NCBI RefSeq assembly: GCF_918797505.1
Contig: NC_092794.1
Span: forward strand, 60,931,167-60,995,166
Source: Bemisia tabaci
Taxonomy: Eukaryota; Arthropoda; Insecta; Hemiptera; Aleyrodidae
Reading direction: 5' to 3'
DNA length: 64,000 bases
Under the pieces are notes generated by a model, which saw nothing but the letters and a program-made list of their open reading frames with translations, searched no databases and was not told the DNA's origin. Made by a program: the position numbers and the translations under genes. Positions 10,776 to 21,699 of the stretch are shown one piece after another (positions within the stretch are counted from its first letter, which is position 1; each line of letters opens with the position of its first letter).

Positions 10776-12399
10776 GTACGGGCCAAAAACCTGAAATTGG
10801 ATTTGACAGTGAAATTCTCTTCGACGGGCTCCTTTTTGAATGAGTTCATCTTCTCTATTTCTACGAGAATCTCTTTTTTGGTATTATATAAACTCGTCGT
10901 TTTTTCTTTGATTTGAGTAAGTTGAAATCTAATTTTCGGCATAACTACTTCTTTCAGCTGACGTTAAATGTGCGGAAAGGGTTGACAAAATGCATGTGCC
11001 AAGGTGGAGAAATATGATCTCTCATCGCTGTTACATTGAATTAAAAAAGCGAATTTCAGTAACAAGCTAGGCAACCATTGCCAGCGGCAATTTGGCGGGG
11101 TGACTAATTTAATCTGTTTTAATGGAGTCGTTTTTCAGTGGTTTTTTGCCCGAATGCCCGTCTCTCCACATTTACATCGCTATTCACCACTTAATAAAAT
11201 TAGCCGATTTGTGGAATAATCTTTTCTACGACTCACTGCTTCTGCTTATTTACTTGGAGATCTTCCCTACCTTCTACACCTTTCAGTTTTCACCTACTTA
11301 TTTGTGATGCCCTTAGTTTTTATTTCCATTTGTCTTCTAATAATGCCTCCGTAAAAAGTTTCTCATTTTTCAATTTTTTTTTGATTCCGTGGTTCTCATA
11401 TGACATGACCCATCTTTCGAAAATATAGTGGTAAAATTGCTGTATTTTTTGCCTCTCATGTTGGAGGGGGGAAGATAGTAAATTCACCAAATGTAGGGAG
11501 AAGTGAATAAAATAAACAATAGCTGACTGAGATTCCTGAAATAGTGATTTAAAAAGTTAACGGTGGATTTTGTGAACAATATTTTAGTCGAAAGGACGAA
11601 GGAATGAGATTTCCACACAATATCCTCTTTCTGTAGATTGTCAGAAATTTGAAATATTAAAACCATGTACTTTCCTAATTTTTTGGAACGTACCCTTTTG
11701 TTACTTCTACGTACTTGTTACGTTACTTTTTGTTTTTATTTTAAAAAAAAAAAAAAAATTACAGATGAGTTAATTCGAGACGTGGGTCATTCTGAAAATT
11801 GACTGAGATGAAGAGTCTGAAACGATGGCATGAGGAATTGCCTTCATTTGACCGGGTAGGCCAAATAATGTACTGGGAGTTTGAAAAATAGTATTGCACA
11901 AAGGGTTCTATCATACTCTATAAAAAGAAAAATCGAAGAAATGAGCTTCAGCGTAAAGAAGTCCAATTTCTCCATTCTCTCTCTCCCGTATTGGCTGGTG
12001 GATAAAATACAGCTATTCCTTGGATCAAAACTTATGCGGTAACAAGAACCAGGAAGATTCATCGCCCATTAGTAAATTTTCGCTGTCCGACTATTGGTGA
12101 TTCGTTTTCGTTTAGGCCGTAACATATTTTCCCTCCGCCTACTCCCTGGTGCGTGAAAGGGCCTATAAGTCTTGAGACTCTGAAAGTCTATATGAAGCTA
12201 AATGACTTATTTCTTGATTAACTGTCCTCGCAGTTAAGATCTTTCATTTCGGCAGATTGAAAACTCGGCGTGGAGGCTCATTGCATCCTGAAAGGTGCAC
12301 CTGGAAAGAGTTAAGGGCTTTTACAGCAAATTGAAGTCAAAATCTCTGCAATTTTCACTAAAATGGCATACCGATCTCTCTTTGTGACTTTTTTTCTTA
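10776..12399. other. No feature recognised
   Basis: AT-rich, with an A run at about 11743-11757. Unsupported short frames only. Confidence 0.35.
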
Positions 12400-12545
12400 G
12401 CTTTTTGGTAATGTAGCATAGTGTCCAAGATATTGGACTCCATGCTCACCCTTATTATTCTCGCCTGCATGCTCATCACGTCCAAGATCATGGGGAGTCC
12501 ATGCTCACTTTGATTGAAAAGAATAACGAGCGTAGCGTCCAAAAT
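12400..12545 (-). repeat. GAGCATGGAGTCC-type short tandem repeats
   Basis: Two units read on the minus strand, each a variant of GTGAGCATGGAGTCCAATAT followed by CTTGGAC. Related units occur at 12820-12925, 26215-26250 and 26930-27025. The recurring peptide-like frame (VSM..NI.D.M) comes from the DNA repeat. Confidence 0.5.
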
Positions 12546-12654
12546 AGTGGGGTGTAGTTATTATCTGACATTAGAAGATCATAAAGTCCGCAATTCTATC
12601 AAGACAATTTTGCTGAAGCGAAGAAGAAAATTATGTGTTCTATCAGCAAACTGC

Positions 12655-12960
12655 GTTAGGAAGGTCTGATTAGGTTAAGTTAGTTTGGCTAAGTCATGCT
12701 AGTTTAGATAAGAAAAATATAAGAATCTCTTTTATGATGAAGAATGGATGGACCTTAAATAACTGAAGGAGATGCCCTTGCCATTGAACTCCATGCTCAA
12801 GCAAAGAAATGAAAAGTTGAGCGATGAGCATGGAGTCCAAGATCTTGAACGAGATGAGCAAGTAAGTGTATTAAGGGTGAGTATGGAGCCCAATATCATG
12901 GACGTGATGATACACCATCGAGGAAGAACAAGGAAGAGGACGCGTACCGATGACGGCGTA
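12655..12960 (+). repeat. Dispersed repeat shared with 26.2-26.4 kb
   Basis: A GATTAGGTTAAGTTAG block, a GAAGAATGGATGG block, a CTCCATGCTCAAGC block and a GAGCATGGAGTCCAAGATC block follow in the same order, inverted, at 26190-26420. The copies are diverged. The frame opening at 12772 and the minus-strand frame at 26093-26332 share MLK(R/Q)R(S/N)EK and HGVQDL, which may be a decayed coding stretch or simply repeat similarity. Confidence 0.5.
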
Positions 12961-13255
12961 TAGATACAACTATTCGTGCTTGATAGATGTCCTTGTTGCA
13001 TCTGAAAAATTAAAGGCGCGATGGCACGAGACGTGAACTCGCAATCCTACGCGGTCACCGGCCCGGAACGCATATGTGCCCCTACAAGACTGCAGGAATA
13101 CTTCACGCATTGCGCCAAACATGCACAGTGTGATTGCTACGGTCTACGCTGCCAATGAGGCGTCGTCGCACAGATTCGGGAGAACAGTTGAAAAACGAAG
13201 CTCAAATAGCTCTTTCCTGTCTTCGGCTGTGTCGACACTCGATTTACTTCCTTTT
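12961..13255 (+). repeat. Dispersed repeat shared with 58.9 kb, carrying an insertion
   Basis: ATACAACTATTCGTGCTTGA and a following GATGTCC block match 58945-58990, and CAGATTCGGGAGA plus the TCTTCGGCTGTG-like block match 59068-59135. The 13 kb copy has extra sequence between these blocks, including the CTTCACGCATTGCGC module at about 13078-13115. Confidence 0.55.
13078..13115 (+). repeat. Single copy of the TACTTCACGCATTGCGC module
   Basis: CCCCTACAAG followed by AATACTTCACGCATTGCGCC matches the arm of the central palindromes in copies A, B and C and the tandem array at 49651-49915. Confidence 0.6.
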
Positions 13256-14448
13256 CTCTCTATTTAATGTCTGTCTCTTTTTAGGATGTATTTGTAGACC
13301 TGCAGCGCTAATTTGCCGCGGTCTCATACAACCAGCGAGCACGGTGCACGTTATTTTAACAGTCCAATATCTTCGACGTAATGTTACACAATCCTGAAGA
13401 TGACCTGGATGGTTTTGTTCATAAGGAACAACTAAATTTTGTGAACTCCTACCCTCCTTAAGTGAAATTAATTTAATCTTTCGACTTATCAGAATTTTTG
13501 GCTTTTATTAAATGAAGGAATCTCATTTTTAGAACCCCCTACGCAAATCAAACGCACGTACCTATTCTTAGCAAGGAACCCAATAAAAACAGGAAAGTAA
13601 ACAAGTTAATAAGATATACGATAAACCATTGTATCGTAAGGATGTTTTCTCAATTTTTTCTCGAAAAAAAAAATAAATAAATAATAAATAATCATGATTG
13701 GAAATAATGATTGAGAGGGCACCGTTTTTACATGATATTGATTTCGGAAAAATTCTAATATCCACGACTCTCCTTCATTTGGCACACGATCAAGAGATTA
13801 AGAAATTCTCTGAAAACGAAAATAATATTTTCCCTACCTGAGGGGGTCACTCGATCGATACAGGAGTGAAGTGGGCAATATTCCCTGCGCAGAATTTTTA
13901 ATAACAATCGTTGGATAACAAATGAGCGTTTTAAAAAAGGTAAGAGCGTAACGAAAAGGACTCGCCCACTCAGGTGCATTCGCTGAAAATACGAATGATT
14001 AGCGCAAGTTTACGTATTGCAACTCTTATTCACGATCGGGTCTTCATTTGCGGAAGAGGTGTTGCCATCGGCAGCGACGAAATTCCCGGCTTCCGCACGC
14101 GAGGGGTATTTATCGCTGCCCGCTCTGCAGCCCTGTTATCTTACTTACCTCGACGGGGAACTCTCTCATTTGCGTGATTAACATATTGCAAATGAGCGCA
14201 TTCCGCATCCTGTCAGTTGAACGAGAAATAAATTAGCGATGCGTTCTCCGCAGTCGGCGTTATACTTTTATTTACGCTGGCACTCCGCTAATGCTCCTAC
14301 TCTCACGACAAGGTTGCTCCATGATGCATCTGAAAGGGACCCAACTGCACTCTTTTCATCCATGTCAGCAGAATGCAAGGAAAAAAATAGTTTGCTAATT
14401 TAACAATTAAATTGTTAAATAATATGCCTGCCATGTTTCAAATGTACA
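13256..14448. other. No feature recognised
   Basis: A CpG-containing, less AT-rich stretch at 14040-14290 looks single-copy. Otherwise AT-rich with unsupported frames. A small TTTAACAATT palindrome lies near 14399-14420. Confidence 0.3.
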
Positions 14449-14690
14449 CCGAGTTCATTAGAAAGAAACCAACCCACATTACATTGAAACTGAAAAAAAA
14501 TAGGTTTGAAGTTTTATCTCTGCACAAGGCTCAGTGTAGAAAATAAACTTTAACCCCTCTTTTCACAAAGTAATTTCTTTTTTTCTACTTACAGTTATTG
14601 GCAGGAAAGTATATACGGCTAGTGGAACTCGAAAATATTCTTAACTCAATTTTTCGAAAACGTGGGTTGGTTCCTCTCTGATAAATTCGG
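14449..14690. mobile_element. MITE with AACCAACCCAC terminal repeats
   Basis: The left end reads CCGAGTTCATTAGAAAGAAA followed by CCAACCCAC. The right end is its diverged complement, GTGGGTTGGTTCCTCTCTGA followed by TAAATTCGG. About 30 terminal bases are matched and the interior is not symmetric. No protein is encoded. Confidence 0.7.
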
Positions 14691-15054
14691 TCCATTTTAC
14701 AATGATGGTCAGCTAATTTAACCAGGGGGGTGTTTTTTTAGCATGAATTCGCATTTTTTTATTGGACAATCTTCTTTGCAATACGTCGGAATCTTTTTTA
14801 AATCACGAAATTGTTAAATCAGCAATGTCATTTTTTCCCATGTGGATGGAACACTATACAGCGTCCGAAATTAAGAAACGCAGTGTGTGTGTGTCCTTCT
14901 CGAAATTTTAAGTATAGTACGATGAAGGCATTAAAACCCCTCAACTTCAACTCATGAGTCAGTAGATAACAGGTTTTCCCTACGTTCATTCAAACCTCCG
15001 CGCTCACAGAAAAATTAGAGTCACTCTAGTGACATCCAGCACTACACTGCTCGT

Positions 15055-15182
15055 TGCAGGCGCCTGGAAGGAACTATTCCTGTTTGGTTAATGTCCGGGT
15101 TGTATTCACAGAAATGAAGGAGTTTTAATTTTTCGCACAGAATGAAATATTCTAGTGTGTGCTACTGTGCTACCGTTCAATG
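15055..15182 (+). repeat. Dispersed repeat (CAACTATTCCTG family), copy 2
   Basis: Contains GCAGGCGCCTGG, GAACTATTCCTG, GTCCGGGTTGTATTC and an AAATGAAGGAGTTTT block in the same order as the complement of 19878-19998. It is the second of three copies. Confidence 0.6.
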
Positions 15183-15834
15183 ATCACTTTTAATATGATC
15201 CAGGGTTCTACAAGGGCGAGAGGGAAAAATGACTAGTTGACTGAAAACCAGATACCTTTCAGCCGTGAAACCGAAGGAGCAGTGACTGTCAAATTTTCGT
15301 AATCGAGTTTTCTTCAGAATTTTTCTTATCTCTTTTAGATTTAGTCACTGAAACAGCTAAAACAACACAATTCGACGTATGTTTGAAAACGATTCATTAT
15401 GAGAAAGCCGTAATTGCGCAAAAATTGACGTTGTTCCAGACAAAAGAGCCGTATGGAGCATTTTTCCGCCGGAGAGACAAGGAGAGCAGTACCTAAAAAT
15501 AATCTTTTTTTCTGCCAATTTCTAACAAGAAAATTTGTTTGTGGAATTTTCCTGTGCTAACCTTTTTTTTTTTTTTTTTTTTACAAAATTAAAGATACAT
15601 TGAATCAAAGGGAGATTAAGGAAATGCATGTTAAACCAAGTTCTAATAATTTGTCTAACGTATAGGTTAATTTTCCGAAACAATTCATCACGCAAAAAAG
15701 AATTTACACTATTTTGCGATTCGCCGAATGTTGGAAAAAGTGTCCTTTTGATCCCACATGTTCCATTTCACCTTTTAGAGGATTCCTCCTCTTTGCCGAT
15801 TTCATCACTTAACTTTTAACATTTTGTAGCTTTC
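15183..15834. other. No feature; T run
   Basis: Contains a 20-base-scale T run at about 15563-15582. Otherwise AT-rich with unsupported frames. Confidence 0.4.
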
Positions 15835-16024
15835 AACTCGTCAGTTGTGCGAGGCGCGACGCGCCGATCAACCAGTAGAGCGGATTTTCCTTCGACGGGA
15901 GGCGTCTTACCTTCCCCCCTCTCCTCATCACCCCCTTCTCCCCCCTCGCATTCTCGGACGTCCCAGTGCTTCGGTCGGCATTTTTTGATGGATGAGATTA
16001 GAGAGTAAAGACCGCGCCACAATT
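15835..16024 (-). other. GC-rich patch with possible minus-strand splice donor
   Basis: On the minus strand, a purine-rich run ends GGGGAAG|GTAAGACG, a good donor consensus, just downstream of a CpG-containing stretch. The patch ends where the next MITE begins. No start codon opens a useful frame. This is a weak candidate for a short exon. Confidence 0.2.
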
Positions 16025-16276
16025 CTGCCATACTAAAGAAGAACACCGTATAAGCCTTCAGACGTTGCCAAATTTCCCTCAGTAAAATACTAATTTTCAG
16101 GGAGATCTGTGCGTATTTTTCCTCCAATTTATAAGAGAATTTCATTCGCAATCAAATTTAAATTATTTGAAAGTTTCAAGAAAATATTCACAACTCGCCT
16201 CTAAAATAAGCATGTTATTGGAATAAATTTGGCAACTCTCGAATGTTCATTCGGCGTTTTTTCCTTAGCACGGCAG
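16025..16276. mobile_element. MITE, CTGCCGTGC family, full length
   Basis: CTGCCATACTAAAGAAGAAC at the left and CCTTAGCACGGCAG at the right. Internal blocks are GTTGCCAAATTTCC (left) and GGCAACTCTCGAATG (right). It is the same length as the 2409 and 44471 copies. Confidence 0.85.
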
Positions 16277-17017
16277 CATTCGCCGAGGCTGTTGACTAAG
16301 ACTTAGCGCCTCTTCGGCTGATGAAAAGTATACCAGTATTGGCTCAGGAGTCATTTTGTCAAGATGGCGTAGCTATTGTAATCTGTACATTAAATCCGAG
16401 TCATTCGGTGCGAATATTTGTCAACATTTAGCGTGGCCATGAAACTGAATTAATGGATTTTTATCAATATTGAATTGACCCACGGGTCGATTTTTCATGT
16501 TACACATATCATCCGGTGCTTTGTTGCAATATACAGATAGGGTCACAGATAGGATAGGTAGGAAGGAAAACTTGTATGATGGGCCCAATTAGTTTGAACT
16601 AGCATAGGATACAAAGAGGTCCGCACATAAAGCTCCTGCAATTGAAAGAGTATGTACAATCACTGCACTACACCTGAAATAGTTGTAGGTCAAAAAAATA
16701 ACGTTACTCGTTGCCATTGGTTCAATCGCCCTCTTTCGACCTAGGTATCTATGCTCCGAAAAATATTAAATCTTGATTCTTTAGGAGAATTTTCTACAGA
16801 TTTTGAGGGATACATAAGTCGTAGGTAATTAGCAATCGCTGGAAAATTGCAATCTATTCGTGTTGAATCAATAAATTAAAAAATTTTAAAGTGGAAAAAC
16901 GAGATAGGAAATAGTGATTATTATGCTTTGAATTCAAAAATACCATATATCCTTATTTTTGAATGCATGGTACCAGCTAGCCAACTCGCGAGTTCGTGAA
17001 ATGTAATAAATGATCTG
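16277..17017. other. No feature recognised
   Basis: AT-rich, with no supported feature. Confidence 0.35.
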
Positions 17018-17110
17018 CGTTGGGTTTGGTTTGGTTAAGCAACTAAACTAACTCCTTGGCAAAGCGGAGAGTATCGCTGGATTTGAAGGCGTTCCAAGCT
17101 AAGGTTGTGC
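17018..17110 (+). repeat. Dispersed repeat fragment shared with 10.7 kb
   Basis: GCAACTAAACTAACTCC, GGCAAAGCG and TGAAGGCGTTCCAAGCT correspond in order to 10660-10775. The extent beyond these blocks is unclear. Confidence 0.45.
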
Positions 17111-18034
17111 CTTGAATTTCTTCGCTTTACTTCATTGATGTCGTAATTGACATTTGACGAATTGGCAAGTACGGAGCTTGCAAATTGCCGGGGATTGCTG
17201 ACTGCCTGCGACACATACGTAGTCGCTCTTCGAATTACTCCTTTCCTCAGAGAGCCCAACATATGTTCTACATTGAGTTTAAGGGATGCTTAGTTTAAGG
17301 CAGCCCTCAACATAGCTTCATATGTGGGGCAATTTTTACGACCTTTGAATGAAAATCAATAATATAATTTTGTGATTAAAATGATTTGCCTCAACTACAA
17401 TTCAAAAAGCAGAATAAAAAATATTGTGGATTTTGTAAATGTCAGAGTAGGCTTAAACCTACCTGAAAGATAGTGAAAATTTTCGATTTTCTCTCATGCT
17501 TTTTGGTATTTTTTCCAGTTTTTGGCGACAAAAAATTGTCCTTTTGATAAAGTCATGTTGGAGGCCCGGTAAACCGTATCATGATCACGATATACCTCAT
17601 ACGGGGCCTTCTTGAGGAAAGAAACTGTTTAAACAAATACACACGATACTCATATCCTAAAAATTTCTTAAGAAACTTGATCGCATAGACCGCGCGGAAT
17701 ATCCCGTAAAATCAAGAGAAAACTGTCAACATGGCGACTTTCTCACAGAAGCGTGCGCATTCTCATCATGAAGTCTAAGTGCTTCAAAGCCCCATGAAAC
17801 GCGCTTAGTAGAGTCGATTGGATCCGGAGAAAAGATCAAAAGCATAATATTTTAAATGGCTCACTGAGGGTGTTAAAATGGTCAAACATTTTCCCGTTCG
17901 TTTTCTTTCCTATACATTTCAGAGGCCAGTGAGTCTCTAAGCCTAAAAAAAACACAGTCGGCAAAGCTCTCGCACTCCAGGAAAAATATCATACTTTAAT
18001 TTTTAAAGTTTTGCTATATATGCGCTCGAGAATG
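17111..18034. other. No feature recognised
   Basis: AT-rich single-copy-looking sequence with no supported feature. Confidence 0.35.
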
Positions 18035-18219
18035 CATTGGCGGATTCAGCAAATTGGCAACATTGTTTTTCTGAATTGAAAACTATGGGAATTTATCGAT
18101 TCTGGGAGGGGCCAACAAGAATCCGACTAGACTCGACATGACTCCAACAATAATCGATTATTTAACATAGGTTTAAATGGAGAGACTCCGGTGTTGCGAA
18201 ATTGCTGGATCCACCTCTG
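18035..18219. mobile_element. hAT-like MITE with exact 8-bp target duplication
   Basis: Ends are CATTGGCGGATTCAGC and, inverted, CAGAGGTGGATCCAGC, followed by matching AATTKGCAACA-type blocks. The element is flanked immediately by CGAGAATG at 18027-18034 and again at 18220-18227, a perfect 8-bp duplication. Its interior AATAATCGATTATTTAACAT and TAGGTTTAAATGG blocks resemble the interior of the CAGTGGCG family at 5384, 23609 and 33061. Confidence 0.75.
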
Positions 18220-18989
18220 CGAGAATGGCTGCCATCTTCATGAGTTTGGGTGATTCGTTGCAGTGAGAATAATTTTAATGTTTAACTAGGTAATGGATCA
18301 AAATGGCCAGTACATTATAATGTGGCTCAGAGATAAGTGCAGAGCAGTGGAAGGCAAACGATGAAGCACGGAAATTCTATGGACATATTTATTTTTGATT
18401 TAATTAATTTGCACATGATTATTTTTGGAATCAATACATCCAGCGGACCTCTACACAAGTGTAAAACTAAGCTTCTTAATACTTGTTTCCTTATCAAAAT
18501 TTTACGGATTTTTTTTTTTATTTGGATGCATTGAAACTTCCTATATTCAACTCAGCAGTTTAACAATAGAGGTTTTTTGCTACGTTGATCCACACTTCCC
18601 GCAAAAATATTAAGCCACTCGAGTCGAATTAAGCACAAAACCAAAATTTCGATATATTTTACAAAAGACAAATTTCCCCGTATACCATAATTTTATTTCA
18701 CAAGATTAACGGTACTTCTGAATAGGAAGGAAATCCGTGTGAAACCAGGCTGCCCCACTTGCCTGTGTATGGGTACTCAATGCCTAATACGACCTACGTT
18801 GGTTATGATTTTTTCGTGACTAGGAAGTTTGAATTTACTGTTTATGATGTAAACCAAAATTTTCATCTTCTGTGATTTAGTTTAGAAGTTTTCGAAAGCT
18901 CCAAAGTGTTCTGCGTGAAATTTTGATGAGGGGATGCGCTGTAGTGCTTAATTTATTACCCTATCTAAAGAACCATTGATATATGGACC
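18220..18989. other. No feature recognised
   Basis: AT-rich, with no supported feature. Confidence 0.35.
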
Positions 18990-19100
18990 ACATTTTGCAA
19001 TAAGGAACTACTATTTATGGCTCATATGCCATGGGTTTCCCTCTGCAGGAAGGTGATCTTATGAAAAAGCCCGAAATAGTGGTTCCTTATTGCAAAATGT
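18990..19100. mobile_element. Short MITE, ACATTTTGCAATAAGGAAC family, copy 1
   Basis: The left arm is ACATTTTGCAATAAGGAACT followed by ACTATTT. The right arm is the complement with one change in the first 20 bases. About 111 bp in all. A second, longer copy lies at 59543-59668. Confidence 0.8.
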
Positions 19101-19162
19101 AATCCTTATATTGTGCCTTGCGAAAAATCCTTTAAAAAAACCAACGAGTAAACCTCGTCTTA

Positions 19163-19180
19163 CCCCCCCCCCCCCCCCCC
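19163..19180 (+). repeat. Poly-C run
   Basis: About 18 consecutive C. The length is liable to sequencing and assembly error. Confidence 0.9.
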
Positions 19181-19877
19181 GAAAAAAACTGGGTTTCAAT
19201 CTAGACGCTGACGATACGGATACTATCTCTAGAACTGGTCACACATACACACATTTATTTTTACCTCAGATACCAGGAGTGTTGGGCGCATTCTAAAATT
19301 AACGAACGCGGAAATCTGAAATAAGAGTGACAAGAACTCCCCCGATACCGGGTGCCGATAGGGCCCCGCGTGTACTCACGTACCCGTCGCCTGCGTTGCG
19401 AAGTTCGAACCTAAAAAGTAACGTGATTCATGCAATACATCAGGATAATCTGCGTGAATCGACAACCATGTGCATGTTACTGGAGGATCCTTCGTCCTTT
19501 TCCCGCCACACAGTGGAACGAAAGGTTATATGTGACAATTTTTTCTTAAATTACAAGGTTCTTTCGCCGAATCATACATTTTTAGGGTGTTTCTGAAAGT
19601 AAGTTTTACAAAAATAAACAACTTTTAAACCTTGAATTTTTAAATTGATGGAGGTATAAGTCTATGAAATTTCCACATAAGTCCGACCTTTCCCGTTGAT
19701 GGAGCATCAAAACTAATAACTAAGAGAGTCATGAGCGCAAAACAGAAGTTTTGAGAAAACGGGCTCAGAAGCGCATGATCGGAAAATTCTATTGAAAGAA
19801 CCCTCCGAAACTCTTTCTTTTTCCTCTCCCAAAACCCTGTATCATATTTAAAGTGATCATGGAACGGTGGCACCGTA
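19181..19877. other. No gene recognised; short shared block
   Basis: TTTTGAGAAAACGGGCTCAG at about 19750-19770 recurs at about 62866-62886, with less similar flanks. Otherwise nothing is supported; the frame at 19327-19596 has no start, splice or homology support. Confidence 0.3.
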
Positions 19878-19998
19878 GCACCGCAGCACAGCACTAGAAT
19901 ATGTCATTCGGTGCGCAAAACCAAAACGCCTTCATTTCTTTGAATACAACCCGGACATCAACCGAGTGCGAATAGTTGCTTCTAGGCGCCTGCGACCA
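19878..19998 (-). repeat. Dispersed repeat (CAACTATTCCTG family), copy 3
   Basis: Inverted relative to the copies at 1600 and 15055. On the plus strand it shows GGCACCGTAGCACCGC, GTCATTCGGTGCGCAAAACC, AATACAACCCGGACAT and CTAGGCGCCTGCGACC. Confidence 0.6.
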
Positions 19999-20209
19999 CA
20001 GTTATGTCACAGCTGTCATGTCAGTGGGATGAGCTCTTAACCTTGCGCCGAATAAAAAACACAGATTAGAAATTAATTTCTCTTTTCTGTGTGCAGTTCG
20101 ACCAATTTCAGCTGCTTAAATAATGAATATTTGTCCTTCACGAAAGAACCTTCTCCTTCACGAATAAAATATAATGTAAAAAGTTAGAATTTCTGTTTTG
20201 AGTTTTGTC

Positions 20210-20459
20210 CAATTTCCTCTTTCGACACGCCTCACCGTGCGCTGTTTTGCGTGGGATTTTTGTGCTGATACTGCGTCGTCGAATCACAGCCCCCCTCGAC
20301 CCCCCCCCCCCCTCGAACCCCCTCCCTCGCGCGCCCCCACGTGATGACGAGGTGTAACGCACCATATGATACGAATAAAATCGAGGTGGTAAAATAAAAG
20401 AATAATCGAGATCAAGGTAGGCCGGGAGGCGGGGGAGAAGAGCGATGCTCAACAGGTGA
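20210..20459. other. GC-rich patch with C runs
   Basis: CpG-containing sequence with a run of about 12 C near 20299-20312 and a C-rich, CACGTG-containing stretch up to about 20345. It lies directly downstream, on the minus strand, of the 20460-20729 ORF. No promoter layout is clear. Confidence 0.3.
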
Positions 20460-20729
20460 TTAGGTGTCGTCAGGGGAAGGGGGTGTTGAGTCGGTAGTCA
20501 ATTTCTGTGCGCCCCACAGTGGGGTGTATCGCGTCGGGCTGGTAGGGGTCCCGCTTTCCGGCTCAAAGGTTAAGTTAACGGGTGGTGAGCCTTTTCGGGG
20601 GTTCGAACGATAAGAAGCTTCTTCATCGAGCGTACCTTCGCATGACTCTATTATTTTATTTACTTTTATCAGGTTCGAGGCATTATTCTTGCGTTCACTA
20701 CAATAAATTTCGACTTGGCAATCCGACAT
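20460..20729 (-). CDS. Unrecognised 89-codon ORF (candidate only)
   Basis: ATG to stop on the minus strand. The N-terminal third is Asn, Lys and Glu rich and the C-terminal half is Pro, Ser and Thr rich (SPTRYTPLWG, STPPSPDDT). A GCGAAG|GTACG sequence inside could serve as a donor, so only part might be exon. No family was recognised. Confidence 0.22.
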   Translation of the reverse strand: MSDCQVEIYCSERKNNASNLIKVNKIIESCEGTLDEEASYRSNPRKGSPPVNLTFEPESGTPTSPTRYTPLWGAQKLTTDSTPPSPDDT

Positions 20730-20796
20730 ATTTTTATTCAGGAGTGCAAAGATGTCCTGAGAGAGTTGCCGTACCCTGAGGTCCTGCCACCTAGTC

Positions 20797-21068
20797 CTGC
20801 GGGTCGATTATTGAAATTGATAGACAAAGCTATAGACAAAGAGGACAAAAGGGATTTGGAGGGATCCTATTGGTGGAAGTGGGTGGTTGCAATGGACAAA
20901 GGACGTGGAGACTAACTAACGGCAACCCACGAGAGACCCGATAATTAGTCCATCATTTTCTCCCTTAGTCTATAAGAACCACCCATTTCAACCAATAGAA
21001 TCACTCTATACTCCTTATGTCCTCTTTGTCCATAGCTTTGTCTATCAATTTCAATAATCGGCCCGCAG
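20797..21068. mobile_element. Inverted-repeat element with about 90-bp arms (CTGCGGG family)
   Basis: The left arm runs CTGCGGGTCGATTATTGAAA, TTGATAGACAAAGCTATAG, ACAAAGAGGACA. The right arm is its complement with few changes in the outer half and more towards the centre. The unpaired centre holds ACTAACTAACGGCAACCC. A half copy lies at 63484-63614. No protein is encoded. Confidence 0.85.
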
Positions 21069-21162
21069 AGTGGGTTAGTGAACCTAAGCCTGATTACATG
21101 CCGTCTAATGAATCCGTCTCACATTCATCCACTCAATACTCGCTTGAATTTTAATTTTTCAG

Positions 21163-21590
21163 TTGCAATGGTCACAGAATCGAGTTTTGATGCTCGATTC
21201 CTATAGATCAGCTAAAAATAGTAAAACCTGACTCACAGCAACTTTCCACGTTGAATATTAACCAAGATATAGTGCCTTAAAAAATTCGGTTATAACGTCA
21301 TCCACCGCAATGATGACACCCTTGGTTTCTTCCACCTTGCTTTTATCAATCAGTGAGACACACGTTCGCATTGGTTACTCAATGCGGCACTTTGATGAAA
21401 TAAAGTTGGCAGTCACGAAGGGTGTCACTACTGCGGAAGATGACGTCATAAACCGAATTTTTCAAAGTACCATAAGCCGTACCTCGTTTAATATTGAACG
21501 TAGAGAGTTGCTTTTGAACACATTTTATTATTTTTAGTTGATTTACAAGAATCGAGAATCTAAACACGATTCTATGATCAGCGCAACTGA
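21163..21590. mobile_element. Complete foldback element, about 430 bp
   Basis: The whole stretch pairs with itself. Outer blocks around AGTTGCAATGGTCACAGAAT and ATTCTATGATCAGCGCAACT are complementary, then the ACGTTGAATATTAA block, then GTTATAACGTCATC opposite GATGACGTCATAAAC, then the GACACCCTT blocks, meeting at GCATTGGTTACTCAATGC near 21374. The frame at 21310-21537 lies inside and is not evidence of a gene. Confidence 0.85.
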
Positions 21591-21699
21591 CCCAGACTTT
21601 GCATGATTAATTCTTTTAAAGGAGTTGAGTAAGAATAAAAAAAAAACAACACACGGTAAAAGCCAATTTTTTCGTGATCTTATTGAATAGCAGTGTAGG

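Noticed and set aside
15816..16151. 111-codon minus-strand frame
   Set aside because: Its N-terminal part reads the MITE at 16025-16276 and the rest follows low-complexity purine-rich sequence.
20600..20620. GGTTCGAACG-type and similar motifs as tRNA T-loops
   Set aside because: No paired acceptor or anticodon stems were found around this or the other GTTCGAA-like sites, so no tRNA is called.
21310..21537. 75-codon plus-strand frame
   Set aside because: Lies wholly inside the complete foldback element at 21163-21590.
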